From: an uncultured Candidatus Melainabacteria bacterium
GTDB taxonomy: Bacteria > Cyanobacteriota > Vampirovibrionia > Gastranaerophilales > Gastranaerophilaceae
DNA length: 64,000 bases
Direction: 5' to 3'
Assembly (NCBI GenBank): GCA_934692295.1
Contig: CAKUTL010000002.1
Location: 45,464-109,463, forward strand
The position numbers and the translations under genes were made by a program. Under the pieces are notes generated by a model that was not told where the DNA came from, did no database searches, and saw nothing but the letters and a program-made list of their open reading frames with translations. Positions 53,224-62,075 of the stretch are shown here, one piece after another (position 1 is the stretch's first letter; each line of letters begins with the position of its first letter).

Positions 53224-53251
53224 CTAAAAAGTTATTTTTTTATTATAAAAC

Positions 53252-53533
53252 TTATGCAGCCATGCCTTTGATTTCTCTGATTAGGTATTCAGCAACCCAT
53301 TCAAAATCTTTGTTATCAAGAGCAGCTTTTTCTAAATATTTTACAGAAGCATCACCTAAACGAATAAGAGTCATTGCAACAACACCTCTTTTGATTCCTC
53401 TTACAACTTGCAATTTGTCAACCAATTCAGGAACAACTGCTTCGCCAATACTAACTAATTCATTTTCAACTTTATTTTTTGTAGTATTATCAACATTTTC
53501 TAATTCTGTAAGAACTTCATTTAATGATTGCAT
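53252..53533 (-). CDS. Small HEAT-repeat-like protein, unknown function
   Basis: A 93-residue helical protein with HEAT-like units (VVPELVDKLQVVRGIKRGVVAMTLIRLGDASVKYLEKAA). The start at 53533 has GGAG nine bases upstream; an ATG five codons earlier has none. Such small HEAT proteins often bind other proteins, but no partner is evident. It has its own terminator and is probably monocistronic. Confidence 0.7.
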   Translation of the reverse strand: MQSLNEVLTELENVDNTTKNKVENELVSIGEAVVPELVDKLQVVRGIKRGVVAMTLIRLGDASVKYLEKAALDNKDFEWVAEYLIREIKGMAA

Positions 53534-53657
53534 GTTTAAAATCTCCATCTATTTGTATTTACATTATTATTATAAATTAAAATTAATATGAACCTTAATT
53601 TCCTTACATAATCTTTATATCCGAAGAGCAATATTAATATGTTCTTTACATCTGCAT

Positions 53658-53682
53658 AAAAAAAAAGAGGTCAAAAGACCTT
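53658..53682 (-). terminator. Probable terminator of trxB
   Basis: A short 5-bp stem AGGTC with GACCT, a 4-base loop, then a run of nine T on the minus strand. Confidence 0.6.
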
Positions 53683-53709
53683 TCATAATAACTTGCCCAA
53701 ATTCTATAT

Positions 53710-54648
53710 TTAAACAGTAATTTCTTTTAATGATTCAATATATTTAACGGCATAAACCCCAGCCACAGCACCATCGGAAGCAGCCGTAATAACTTGTCTA
53801 AGCGGAGTTTTACGAACATCCCCGACAGCATAAACGCCATCAATTGACGTTTTCATTGTTTCATCTGTTAGTATAAATCCTGATTTATCCTGAGCAATTT
53901 GACCACTAATATTTTCAACATGCGGAGTAATTCCGATATAAGGGAAAATTCCATCAACAGCCAAATTAGATTGTTCATTTGTGTTTGTATCTTTAAGTAC
54001 CAAATTATTAACTAACTCAGCACCTTGAATTTCTGAAACAACACTATTCCAAATAAATTCAATCTTTTCATTTTTCTTTGCTCGTTCTTGAATAATTTTA
54101 TCTGCTCTAAGCTCATCTCTCCGATGGATTAAGTAAACTTTTGATGCAAATTTTGTAAGATAGATAGCTTCTTCAACGGCAGAATTACCACCTCCAACAA
54201 CAGCAACAATCTTATCTTTATAAAATGCACCATCACAAACTGCACAGTAGCTAACACCACGTCCAAGAAATTCATTTTCACCTTTTACACTTAATTTCAT
54301 TGGCTTTGCACCTGTTGCAATAATTACAGTCTTAGCCAGAAATTCAAACACTTTTGTTTTTATAACTTTGGGAGAAGAAACCAAATCAACAGATTCAATT
54401 TCTTGCATCGGAAATTTTTGAACACCAAACATATCTGCATGCTCTTCAAATTTTTCCATCAAATCAAAGCCCCCAATTTTCATAAACGCAGGATAATTTT
54501 CTAATTCTAAATAATTAGAAGGTTGACCTCCAAGCATACTAACATCAAGAATTGCAGTTGAAACATTTCCTCTTGCAGTATAAATGCCCGCAGAAAATCC
54601 CGCAGGACCTCCCCCTAAAATAACAGTATCAAACTCTTTAACTTGCAT
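53710..54648 (-). CDS. trxB: Thioredoxin reductase
   Basis: A 312-residue flavoprotein. FAD-binding GGGPAGFSAGIYTAR at the N-terminus, redox-active CAVC in YCAVCDGAFYKD near residue 135, NADPH motif VVGGGNSAVEEA with HRRDELRADK, and C-terminal VYAVGDVRKTPLRQVITAASDG. It keeps thioredoxin reduced. It may support the glutaredoxin and ferredoxin genes of the window only loosely. It follows the exported protein gene by 17 bases on the minus strand. Confidence 0.95.
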   Translation of the reverse strand: MQVKEFDTVILGGGPAGFSAGIYTARGNVSTAILDVSMLGGQPSNYLELENYPAFMKIGGFDLMEKFEEHADMFGVQKFPMQEIESVDLVSSPKVIKTKVFEFLAKTVIIATGAKPMKLSVKGENEFLGRGVSYCAVCDGAFYKDKIVAVVGGGNSAVEEAIYLTKFASKVYLIHRRDELRADKIIQERAKKNEKIEFIWNSVVSEIQGAELVNNLVLKDTNTNEQSNLAVDGIFPYIGITPHVENISGQIAQDKSGFILTDETMKTSIDGVYAVGDVRKTPLRQVITAASDGAVAGVYAVKYIESLKEITV

Positions 54649-54665
54649 AATATAAATTCCTCAAC

Positions 54666-55163
54666 CTATTTTAACTTGCCTACATTTCCGGAAATCTTTT
54701 CTCCTTTTATATTATATTTAGCCGTTTCGGTCTTGATTATTTTCCCCGTAACATTTGAATAAGTGTCTAATTTCAGGGTATCAGTACCAGAAAAAGTATC
54801 ACCATTCAATTTAATCTCAACTACGTCGGTTAAATCTTTTCCGGAATATTTTCCCGTCTTTTTAAAAACAATATAACTACCATTAACTTTATCAACAGTT
54901 ATATTTGCTTCTGCTCCATTAAACGGGTTACATAATGTTATGACGTCGCCAAGGCGAGATAAGTTCCACAAATCTAAATTATTTTCTTTAAAAATTACAG
55001 AATCTGTATCAACTAAAGTTGAAACAACCCTCCAAGTTCCGAAAAAACTCTCCGGAACAGCAGTAACGCCACCCGTCAAAATTTCGGCAAATAGATTTTC
55101 AGGAACAAAACCAAGTCCTGAAAGCATAACTAAACATGTTATAAATAATATTAATTTACGCAT
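54666..55163 (-). CDS. Exported beta-rich protein, unknown function
   Basis: A 165-residue secreted protein from ATG at 55163: signal peptide MRKLILFITCLVMLSGLGF, cleavage probably after NLFA. The mature part has an all-beta pattern (GTWRVVSTLVDTDSVIFKEN ... YIVFKKTGKYSGKDLTDVVEIKLNGDTFSGTDTLKL), lipocalin-like in rhythm. No Cys lipobox. It is in the operon between pgi and trxB. Function unknown. Confidence 0.7.
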   Translation of the reverse strand: MRKLILFITCLVMLSGLGFVPENLFAEILTGGVTAVPESFFGTWRVVSTLVDTDSVIFKENNLDLWNLSRLGDVITLCNPFNGAEANITVDKVNGSYIVFKKTGKYSGKDLTDVVEIKLNGDTFSGTDTLKLDTYSNVTGKIIKTETAKYNIKGEKISGNVGKLK

Positions 55164-55198
55164 ACTTAATTTATAACAGAAATTCAAAAGAAATCAAA

Positions 55199-56587
55199 CT
55201 AGATAGCTGCAACACGAGCTTGAAGAGATTTTGCAGAATCTTCATATCCTAAACGTCCCATCAAAGCATATGTGTAGTTTTTAGCTTGTTCAACTCCTGG
55301 TTGAATAAATGTATTAATATTGTATAACTCACCGGCGATAGCAGTTTGAACTTCTAGCATATAAAGAAGTTGTGCGACATTATAACCATCAACCTTAGGC
55401 AAAGTAATAGTAACAGTAGGTCTTGCATAATCAGACAAAGAAACTTTAGTAGAGTCAGCTTCTGCATTCATCAAACTGTTAATAGTTTTACCGCCAAGAT
55501 AGCCAATTCCCGTATATTCAAATATTTTAGGAATTTCTAAAGTATTATCAAACTCTCCAACTCTGATAAATGTAATTACTTTATCATTAGGACCTTCGTT
55601 ATAAAGTTGAATTTGAGAGTGCTGATCTGTTGCACCAAGAGCCTTAATCGGAGTAGGTCCAATATGAACATGTTCACCGTTCAAATTTTCATTTTTTCCT
55701 AATGACTCTGCCCACAATTGCACATACCAATCAGATACGTATTTCAATCTGCTTGAATATGGCATCATTACAGACAAATTCTTATTCAACTTTGTATCCA
55801 TTAAGTAATGAATTAACGCATTTTGAGCCGCAATATTTTCATTTATATCGGTATTTTTCAAGGCTAAATCCATATCTTTAATACCATTTGTAATTTCATC
55901 AATATCTAACCCAACTAATGCAAATGGCAACAAACCTACAGCAGAAAAAACAGAAAATCTTCCGCCTACATCATCAGGAACAACAAAAGTTTTATATCCT
56001 TCTTGTTCTGAAATTTGTCTTAAAATACCTGTTCTTTGGTCAGTTGTTGCAACAATATTTTTTCTATAATCATCTCCTAATTCTTTTTCCAAACGATCTT
56101 TCACAATCAAGAATTGGGACATAGTTTCAGCAGTATCACCGGATTTGGTGATAACATTAACCAATGTTTTTTTCCAATCGAGCATATCGAAAAGAGCTGT
56201 CATAGTATCAGGGTCGATATTATCAAGGAAAAATATTCTAGGGTAATTATCTCTTTGTTCCGGAGTTAATAAATTCCAATAAGGCTTCAATAGAGCCTCT
56301 GTAACAGCCATTCCGCCAAGAGCAGAACCGCCAATCCCAAGAACTAAAATATTATCAAATCTATTTCTAACAAGAGCGGCATATTCTTTTACATACCATG
56401 CAGTTTCTTCACTGTAACCTAAATTCATCCATTGGAGCCATTGTCCGGGTTTGTCTTTTCTTTTATTCAAATCTGCTATAATTTCAGCAATTCTGTCTTT
56501 ATATGTAGCAAATTCTTCAGACAAGTTAAGTCCGTCCGCAGAACCAACAACAGCGGAATCCGCATTTCTGTAATCGAATTTAATCAT
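55199..56587 (-). CDS. pgi: Glucose-6-phosphate isomerase
   Basis: A 462-residue PGI of the shorter bacterial type. SIS-fold motifs: LGIGGSALGGMAVTEALL, VITKSGDTAETM, GGRFSVFSAVGLLP and the late GVEQAKNYTYALMGR. It interconverts glucose-6-P and fructose-6-P, feeding GlmS as well as glycolysis. It leads a minus-strand operon with a small exported protein and trxB. Confidence 0.95.
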   Translation of the reverse strand: MIKFDYRNADSAVVGSADGLNLSEEFATYKDRIAEIIADLNKRKDKPGQWLQWMNLGYSEETAWYVKEYAALVRNRFDNILVLGIGGSALGGMAVTEALLKPYWNLLTPEQRDNYPRIFFLDNIDPDTMTALFDMLDWKKTLVNVITKSGDTAETMSQFLIVKDRLEKELGDDYRKNIVATTDQRTGILRQISEQEGYKTFVVPDDVGGRFSVFSAVGLLPFALVGLDIDEITNGIKDMDLALKNTDINENIAAQNALIHYLMDTKLNKNLSVMMPYSSRLKYVSDWYVQLWAESLGKNENLNGEHVHIGPTPIKALGATDQHSQIQLYNEGPNDKVITFIRVGEFDNTLEIPKIFEYTGIGYLGGKTINSLMNAEADSTKVSLSDYARPTVTITLPKVDGYNVAQLLYMLEVQTAIAGELYNINTFIQPGVEQAKNYTYALMGRLGYEDSAKSLQARVAAI

Positions 56588-56681
56588 CCCTAAACCTCTC
56601 TCATAAAAAACTTATATTTTTATTGTATATAATCAAGAATAAATTACAAGGGCGATTGTATAACCTACAACGAGGCTTAGG

Positions 56682-56718
56682 CAATAAAAAGGGGAATACT
56701 TAATTAAAAAGCATTCCC
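56682..56718 (-). terminator. Terminator of the 701-residue protein gene
   Basis: On the minus strand GGGAATGCTT pairs with AAGTATTCCC (one G-T), followed by CTTTTTATTG. Confidence 0.7.
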
Positions 56719-56746
56719 TATGATTAAATTTATATATTATTATTTA

Positions 56747-58852
56747 TTAACCACTAGTGCTGAATTTGAAAGTTCTTTCAATGTTTTTAGTTAAAGCATT
56801 TTTGATTGAATCATATTCTGTTTGAAGTGCAGAGTGTTCAGTATCAATATTTTTCAATTGAATATCATAAATGCTGTCTTTTGAATTGATGTCATTCATT
56901 GCTCTGTTGTATTCTGCTTCAGCTTTTGTAACAGCGGCACTGTTGTCAGTTTCTTCTGTAATTTTTGTACAAGTTTTATAATCTAAAGATTTCCAATTGT
57001 AGTTTTTGTCAACTTGTTCCATTGAAACGATACCGCTTTCTAATGCGTATTCAATCCATTGAGAAGAAGAAGCTAAACCGTTTTCTAATTGTTTGTATCC
57101 TTCTTTCATTCTGTTGAATAAGTTGGTGTACCATTGAGATTTTGCTTCTGCATTGCCTGAATTTGTTGTGTCATTTTCATCAATCCAAGCATATTTTGGT
57201 TCGCCAGTTTCAGAAATCATATTTTGAACAAACATATTTTTAATAACTGAACCAAATGCTGTTGAAAGTTTGATATTACCTTGTGATGGGTCAATAATTG
57301 GTTTTTCATCATCTCCAGTTGCATATCCGCTTAATAATTTCAACACATAGTCAGCATTGGTCAAATCTTTAACTGTAATAGTACCGGCTTCTAACAATTT
57401 TGAAATTTCATCGTATGCAGTTGTACTATTTGCACTTGCGTTTTCACCATCAGAAAAAATGAAATTGATAAAATCTTTTCTTTTAGTATTATAATCAGTC
57501 ATCAATTCTGTAATTGATTTGCCATCTTTGTTATATTTAGTATCACTAATTTTAACAAAATTAGTTTCGTTCAATTCACCATTTAATTGTTTTTTAGTCA
57601 ACTCATCAATATTAATTGATTCAGTACTTGTTAATATACTGTAGATAGCAGCAGCATAATCATTTAAGATTGATTTAATTCTTTCCTGATTTGCACTAGG
57701 ATTTTCAAAAGTACCATTTGGAACTGTGTAAGAAGAAGTAACAGTATAATTGCCATCACTATCTTTAGTTACTTCTGTAAACTTAAATTCATCAGATGAA
57801 GCAAGAGATCCGTCTTCATTGTATTCGTTTGATGTATAAGAAAGAGCCTTAATCATATCTTCAATTGAATCAAATAAATTTGTTGGCTTATTGTATTTAG
57901 TATAAACCTTATTAACATCTTCTGAATCAACTTCATCTTCAGGACAAGAAAGAATCTTATATTTACCTAATGAGTCTTGAGAATAAGTCCATTTATCATC
58001 ATCTATATTAAGAATATAATTTCCAGTTTCTTTATTATCAGAATCTTTCTCTTTAGAAATTTTTACAGTTGTTGGAACACCTGATACAGTCAAACCTGTA
58101 GATGTTGAGTATTTTAATTGTTTTTTAATTTCAGCAATATTATCTGTTACATCTTTAGTTAAGTAGTTAAGACCACTTCCAAAATTTGTAAATCTGTTAT
58201 AATAATCTTGAGAAGTAGTTCCAATTAAAGAAGAACCATCATAATCACCTTTAGTATTTTTTGTAACATAATCACTGAAAGCAGCTTTCAATGCAGCTTT
58301 TAAAGAATTTGAACTCGCAACATAATCGTTATATTTTGTTTCGTAGTCTTCTTGTTCTTGAGAATTTTCGATACTTCCGTATGCTTCATACCAAGATTTT
58401 AAGTCTGCAGTTGAAATATTGTTGAATGGTTCTGGATACATACCTTTGTTATCAATTGCTTCTAATTCATCAAAGTAAGTTGTATCATAAACCAAACCAT
58501 GAGCTTGCAAGTAGTCATTAAGATTTCCCCCTGCAGCTTCAAAGATTTTAGCTTCTGATTCACTAACTAACAATTGACCGGCAGCATTTACCAAACCATA
58601 TTGATTGTTGTAAGAGCTGAAAGCTGTCAATGCGTTGAATGTCAACAATTGAGATTGAGCTGTTCCACTAGCATCGTAGTTAGAGAACATCAAGTTTGCT
58701 TCATTCAAAGCATTAATATATTTTTCGCTAGCTTGAGAACTTTGAGTTGCTAAACGCATTTTAGCGTTGTTAATGGATTGAGATTTCAACTCATTATCAG
58801 CTAAACGAGCAGTGATAGTTAATAATCTTGCTTGAGATGCTGCCATTCCCAT
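56747..58852 (-). CDS. 701-residue helical lineage protein, unknown function
   Basis: A large Asp/Glu/Ser/Thr/Tyr-rich acidic protein. The N-terminal MGMAASQARLLTITARLADN is a conserved-looking helical head, followed by SQSINNAKMRLATQSSQASEKYINAL. Long coiled helices reappear at the C-terminus. The middle contains beta-rich stretches (NYILNIDDDKWTYS). No signal peptide or membrane segment. The head-and-tail helices with a variable middle recall the plan of flagellin and other filament proteins, but no flagellin signature is present. Monocistronic. I cannot assign a function. Confidence 0.75.
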   Translation of the reverse strand: MGMAASQARLLTITARLADNELKSQSINNAKMRLATQSSQASEKYINALNEANLMFSNYDASGTAQSQLLTFNALTAFSSYNNQYGLVNAAGQLLVSESEAKIFEAAGGNLNDYLQAHGLVYDTTYFDELEAIDNKGMYPEPFNNISTADLKSWYEAYGSIENSQEQEDYETKYNDYVASSNSLKAALKAAFSDYVTKNTKGDYDGSSLIGTTSQDYYNRFTNFGSGLNYLTKDVTDNIAEIKKQLKYSTSTGLTVSGVPTTVKISKEKDSDNKETGNYILNIDDDKWTYSQDSLGKYKILSCPEDEVDSEDVNKVYTKYNKPTNLFDSIEDMIKALSYTSNEYNEDGSLASSDEFKFTEVTKDSDGNYTVTSSYTVPNGTFENPSANQERIKSILNDYAAAIYSILTSTESINIDELTKKQLNGELNETNFVKISDTKYNKDGKSITELMTDYNTKRKDFINFIFSDGENASANSTTAYDEISKLLEAGTITVKDLTNADYVLKLLSGYATGDDEKPIIDPSQGNIKLSTAFGSVIKNMFVQNMISETGEPKYAWIDENDTTNSGNAEAKSQWYTNLFNRMKEGYKQLENGLASSSQWIEYALESGIVSMEQVDKNYNWKSLDYKTCTKITEETDNSAAVTKAEAEYNRAMNDINSKDSIYDIQLKNIDTEHSALQTEYDSIKNALTKNIERTFKFSTSG

Positions 58853-58982
58853 AGTTAACGTGTCCTTTCATTTCCTTATAACTTTTTCTTATTCTATTAA
58901 TCGGCTCTTTTGGGCAAAACTTTAGGATTTTAAAGGATTTTGTTAACATTTTGTAACAATTATTATTACCGCCCAAATCGTA

Positions 58983-59016
58983 AAAAACAAAACGGTCAGA
59001 AAATTATTCTGACCGT
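58983..59016 (-). terminator. Terminator of the 120-residue protein gene
   Basis: A 10-bp stem ACGGTCAGAA with TTCTGACCGT, a 5-base loop, then TTTGTTTTTT on the minus strand. Confidence 0.85.
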
Positions 59017-59056
59017 TTTTATCTCATCCATCATATATAAAATTATAATTTGTTAA

Positions 59057-59419
59057 TTAACATACTGAAGCAAATGAACCGCCACAAGAAGAACCTGCAG
59101 AAGCACCTGAGAATGAAGCAACAGAAGAATAACCGCCCATTCCTGAATCACCCCCTAAGAATGCAACAGCTTCTGAAAAACCTGCCATAAATCCTGATTC
59201 AGCGGATGAACCGTCTGTATAATCTGCATATGCAGAATAATCAACTGCTACCGGATTTGAAGAAACATATGTATCATATTCGCCCATTGTTAACAAACTT
59301 TTTGCATCACTCAAGCTCATTGCCAAAATTCCGGAATTTTCAACAGGGTGATTATTTATATTAGAATTTTTTCTTGTTGCTGCTGTCTTTGTTGCTTTGT
59401 CTCCGAATAATAATATCAT
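59057..59419 (-). CDS. Ser/Gly/Ala-rich 120-residue protein, unknown function
   Basis: The N-terminal 40 residues are mixed (MILLFGDKATKTAATRKNSN), the middle holds a motif SLSDAKSLLTMGEYDTYVSS, and the last 60 residues are Gly/Ser/Ala/Phe-rich, ending CGGSFASVC. Two Cys sit in the last 10 residues. No signal peptide. AGGAG seven bases before the ATG supports the start. The shared promoter element is present upstream. A small structural, substrate-like or bacteriocin-like role is conceivable, but nothing proves it. Confidence 0.65.
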   Translation of the reverse strand: MILLFGDKATKTAATRKNSNINNHPVENSGILAMSLSDAKSLLTMGEYDTYVSSNPVAVDYSAYADYTDGSSAESGFMAGFSEAVAFLGGDSGMGGYSSVASFSGASAGSSCGGSFASVC

Positions 59420-59444
59420 TTCGTGTCTCCTAATATCTCATATT

Positions 59445-59463
59445 CTTTACACTTATATAAAGG
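59445..59463 (-). promoter_or_regulatory. Shared promoter-like element, copy 5
   Basis: The minus strand reads CCTTTATATAAGTGTAAAG, 25 bases before the ATG at 59419. Fourteen consecutive bases, CTTTATATAAGTGT, are identical to copy 3. Confidence 0.5.
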
Positions 59464-59617
59464 ATTTCAAAAATCATCAATTTCAGCATGGGTTATTTTC
59501 GTTACAATTCTTAACGAATTATTTAAAACTTTTGAACTACCCATCTAAATCCATGGGTTGATGTGCTTTAAACCAAATAGCGATAGTATAAATGTGTAGA
59601 TTAGGGAGGAAGAAAAA

Positions 59618-60265
59618 ATGAAAAAAGGATTTATCATATTTGGATTCTTAATTACATTTATACTTTCTGGCTTGGCAGCATTTGCAAGCGGGAACTACCT
59701 GCACACAATTACATTAGAAAAAAGTAATACCGGATATAATGTAATTCTTGGATCTGATAGCATGGCAAAAGTCGTGAAGAAAACCCCGTCAGATAATGAA
59801 TTAGTATTAGAGTTGAGCGGAATTACTTCATCTGATACAGTAAATGCTCTATACAAAGGCACAAACAGTATTGAAGGACTAGTAGTTGAGAATATCGACT
59901 CTAACAAACTAAAAATTACTGTAAATGCTGAAAATATTAAAAATTCAACAGTAATAATTAATCCTATAAACGGTCAGAGTACAATTGTCGGAGAATCCGT
60001 ACCCGTTGATAAAGTTTTATGGATAGGTTTTGTAATGGCATTACTTGCCGTAATTATCAAAGTATCTAAAAAGTTATCAGAAGAAGATGACAAAATTCTA
60101 ATCAAAAAAGATATAAAAGATAGAGAAATTGAGTTATACAGACGTTATAGAAATGAAATGGTTTCAAATCCAACAATTCATAACCGTCAAGATATGAGAA
60201 TGAAACGTATGCTCAAAAAAATTGATAGAAAAATAGATGAACGATTAACTTCATCTATCCTATAA
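59618..60265 (+). CDS. AMIN-like exported domain with membrane anchor, unknown function
   Basis: A 215-residue bitopic protein. Signal peptide (KKGFIIFGFLITFILSGLAAFA), then a beta domain of about 100 residues whose rhythm (ELVLELSGITSSDTVNALY ... KLKITVNAENIKNSTVIINP) resembles AMIN domains. A membrane helix follows (VLWIGFVMALLAVIIKV) and a basic cytoplasmic helical tail. It might bind peptidoglycan or pilus parts outside and a partner inside. A GGGAGG ribosome site and a terminator show a single-gene unit. Confidence 0.7.
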   Translation: MKKGFIIFGFLITFILSGLAAFASGNYLHTITLEKSNTGYNVILGSDSMAKVVKKTPSDNELVLELSGITSSDTVNALYKGTNSIEGLVVENIDSNKLKITVNAENIKNSTVIINPINGQSTIVGESVPVDKVLWIGFVMALLAVIIKVSKKLSEEDDKILIKKDIKDREIELYRRYRNEMVSNPTIHNRQDMRMKRMLKKIDRKIDERLTSSIL

Positions 60266-60317
60266 AGAGATTAAACCTCGAAAAAACTTAAATATATCCC
60301 TAAAACATTTTATGTAT

Positions 60318-60342
60318 AAGCAAGTTTCTAACTTGCTTTTTT
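60318..60342 (+). terminator. Rho-independent terminator
   Basis: A 9-bp stem AAGCAAGTT with AACTTGCTT, a 3-base loop and T run. Confidence 0.88.
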
Positions 60343-60381
60343 ATTATATAAACACCAACCCTCACAACAAAAGAAAGCTCG

Positions 60382-60529
60382 TTGAGGTAAGAGGTTCGGG
60401 ACAAAAAGCCCTCAAAATGACGAATAAATCGGACAGTGCAGATATAATACCTTACGTTCGGTCAGAGATTCTTCGGGTAAATTTGCAAAACAATATTACA
60501 TACTCTACAGTTTATCCCTCAGAATGACG
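60382..60529 (+). repeat. Dispersed repeat, A-type units
   Basis: The gene-free stretch 60343-60588 holds two degenerate units bounded by AGAGRTTC-like and CTCARAATGACG-like ends. Unit 60464-60529 (AGAGATTCTTCG ... CAGTTTATCCCTCAGAATGACG) matches the inverted unit at 37396-37459 at both ends. An apparent small frame across it is only repeat translation. No other feature is visible in this stretch. Confidence 0.6.
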
Positions 60530-60588
60530 TAACAGTAAAGAACTTATAGACTTTTAACGAACTTATTCCCTTGTCCCTTATTGCCTTT

Positions 60589-61710
60589 TTAACTAAAATA
60601 CTCTCTAATCAATCCTTCGATAATTTTAGCTGAGTCGCCTTTTCCGTAAGGATTAGCAGCTTGCAATCTAGATTCTTCTCTAGTTTTATCCAAAATTTCT
60701 GAACTCAAGGAAACAATCTTGTCATATTCAGCACCCACAAGAACTGAAACTCCGGCATTAATACCTTCTTGGCGTTCTGTTTCATATCTCATAACAAGAG
60801 TTGGGCAACCAAAAGAAGGAGCTTCTTCTTGAATACCGCCTGAATCCGTCAAAATTAATTTTGCATGTTTCATCAAATATACTAAATACGGATAATCCAA
60901 AGGTTTTAACAAATATACGTTTGAATATTTTTCCAATCTGCAATGAACTTTATCCTTTACATTTGGATTAGGATGAACCGGCAAAATAAAGTGATGATTT
61001 GAATACTTTTTAACCAAAGTTTCAATCGCATCAAGGATTCTATCCAATCTTTCCCCATGATTTTCTCTTCTGTGAACCGTAATTAAAACAGAATTGTCGT
61101 CAACAGGAATATTTTTATCTTGATAAAACTCTTTTGCAGAGTTCATTGCGTCATCGGATAAACAGAACAACGCATCTATAACAGTATTGCCTGTTACATG
61201 AATTTTAGAATCTGCAATATCTTCTTTTAACAACGCATTTCTATTTTTCTCAGTTGGAGCGAAATGAAGTTCTGCAACACGAGATGTCATCTGACGCATA
61301 ACTTCTTCCGGAAACGGTTCATAAATATCGTAAGAACGAAGCCCTGCTTCAACGTGGAATACAGGAATTTTTCTATAAAAACTTGTCAATGCACCGCACA
61401 AAACAGTCATTGTATCGCCTTGAACAATAGTTGCATCAACTTTATTATTTTCAAAAACTTTATCTAAAGATGTTAAAATTCTTGATTGAACTTCAACAAG
61501 CGTTTGATTAGGACGCATGCAGTCAAGATTAACATCAGCTTTCAAATTAAAATAACTCAATGTTTGATTTGACAATTCTTTTTGCTGTTCAGTATTGCAA
61601 ATTATAACATTGTATCTATCAGGATATTTTTTAAGCTCTAAAATAACCGGAGCAAGTTTGATTACTTCCGGTCTTGTACCAAAAACAAATAATATATTCT
61701 TCTTACTCAT
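60589..61710 (-). CDS. wecB: UDP-N-acetylglucosamine 2-epimerase (non-hydrolysing)
   Basis: A 373-residue GT-B-fold epimerase that makes UDP-ManNAc for surface glycans. VFGTRPEVIKLAPVI at the N-terminus, VQGDTMTVLCGALTSFY, FHVEAGLRSYD, TVHRRENHGERLDRI and LILTDSGGIQEEAPSFGCPTLVMR near the C-terminus are all family motifs. The downstream glycan genes are not in the window, so it stands alone. Full length. Confidence 0.96.
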   Translation of the reverse strand: MSKKNILFVFGTRPEVIKLAPVILELKKYPDRYNVIICNTEQQKELSNQTLSYFNLKADVNLDCMRPNQTLVEVQSRILTSLDKVFENNKVDATIVQGDTMTVLCGALTSFYRKIPVFHVEAGLRSYDIYEPFPEEVMRQMTSRVAELHFAPTEKNRNALLKEDIADSKIHVTGNTVIDALFCLSDDAMNSAKEFYQDKNIPVDDNSVLITVHRRENHGERLDRILDAIETLVKKYSNHHFILPVHPNPNVKDKVHCRLEKYSNVYLLKPLDYPYLVYLMKHAKLILTDSGGIQEEAPSFGCPTLVMRYETERQEGINAGVSVLVGAEYDKIVSLSSEILDKTREESRLQAANPYGKGDSAKIIEGLIREYFS

Positions 61711-61833
61711 AATAAATACAGATTAGTACAAAAAACCATATTTTGCAATTAGCAAAACAATAATCTAAAACTCCACAACCAGCGGATTTAAAATTTTCAT
61801 AATTTTTTTTAACTTAATTCGGGAGGAAAAAAC

Positions 61834-62070
61834 ATGCTTGATTTATATATTTTAGAAACATGTCCATATTGCCAAAAAGTAATGGATTTTATGAACAAAA
61901 ACGAAATTAAATTTCACAAATTTGACACAATTAATAGCGATAATGCACTTAGATTGTTATCAATAGGGGGAAAAGATCAAGTACCTTTCCTCTACAACGA
62001 AGATACCGGAGATAAAATATATGAATCCGATATAATAATTGATTATTTGAAAAACATTAAACAGGACTAA
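61834..62070 (+). CDS. Glutaredoxin-like protein
   Basis: A 78-residue thioredoxin-fold protein with the dithiol site CPYC at residues 10-13 and the cis-Pro segment QVPFLYNE near 54. The sequence LYILETCPYCQKVMDFM is classic glutaredoxin. A very strong GGGAGG ribosome site precedes it. It is five bases upstream of the degenerate hybrid-cluster-protein gene, so the two are co-transcribed and may act together. Deglutathionylation or S-denitrosylation are the usual roles of such proteins. Confidence 0.92.
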   Translation: MLDLYILETCPYCQKVMDFMNKNEIKFHKFDTINSDNALRLLSIGGKDQVPFLYNEDTGDKIYESDIIIDYLKNIKQD

Positions 62071-62075
62071 ATAAT

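Noticed and set aside
60312..60527. 71-codon frame in the wecB-upstream gap
   Set aside because: It covers a terminator and the A-type repeat units; the sequence is repeat translation without a ribosome site.
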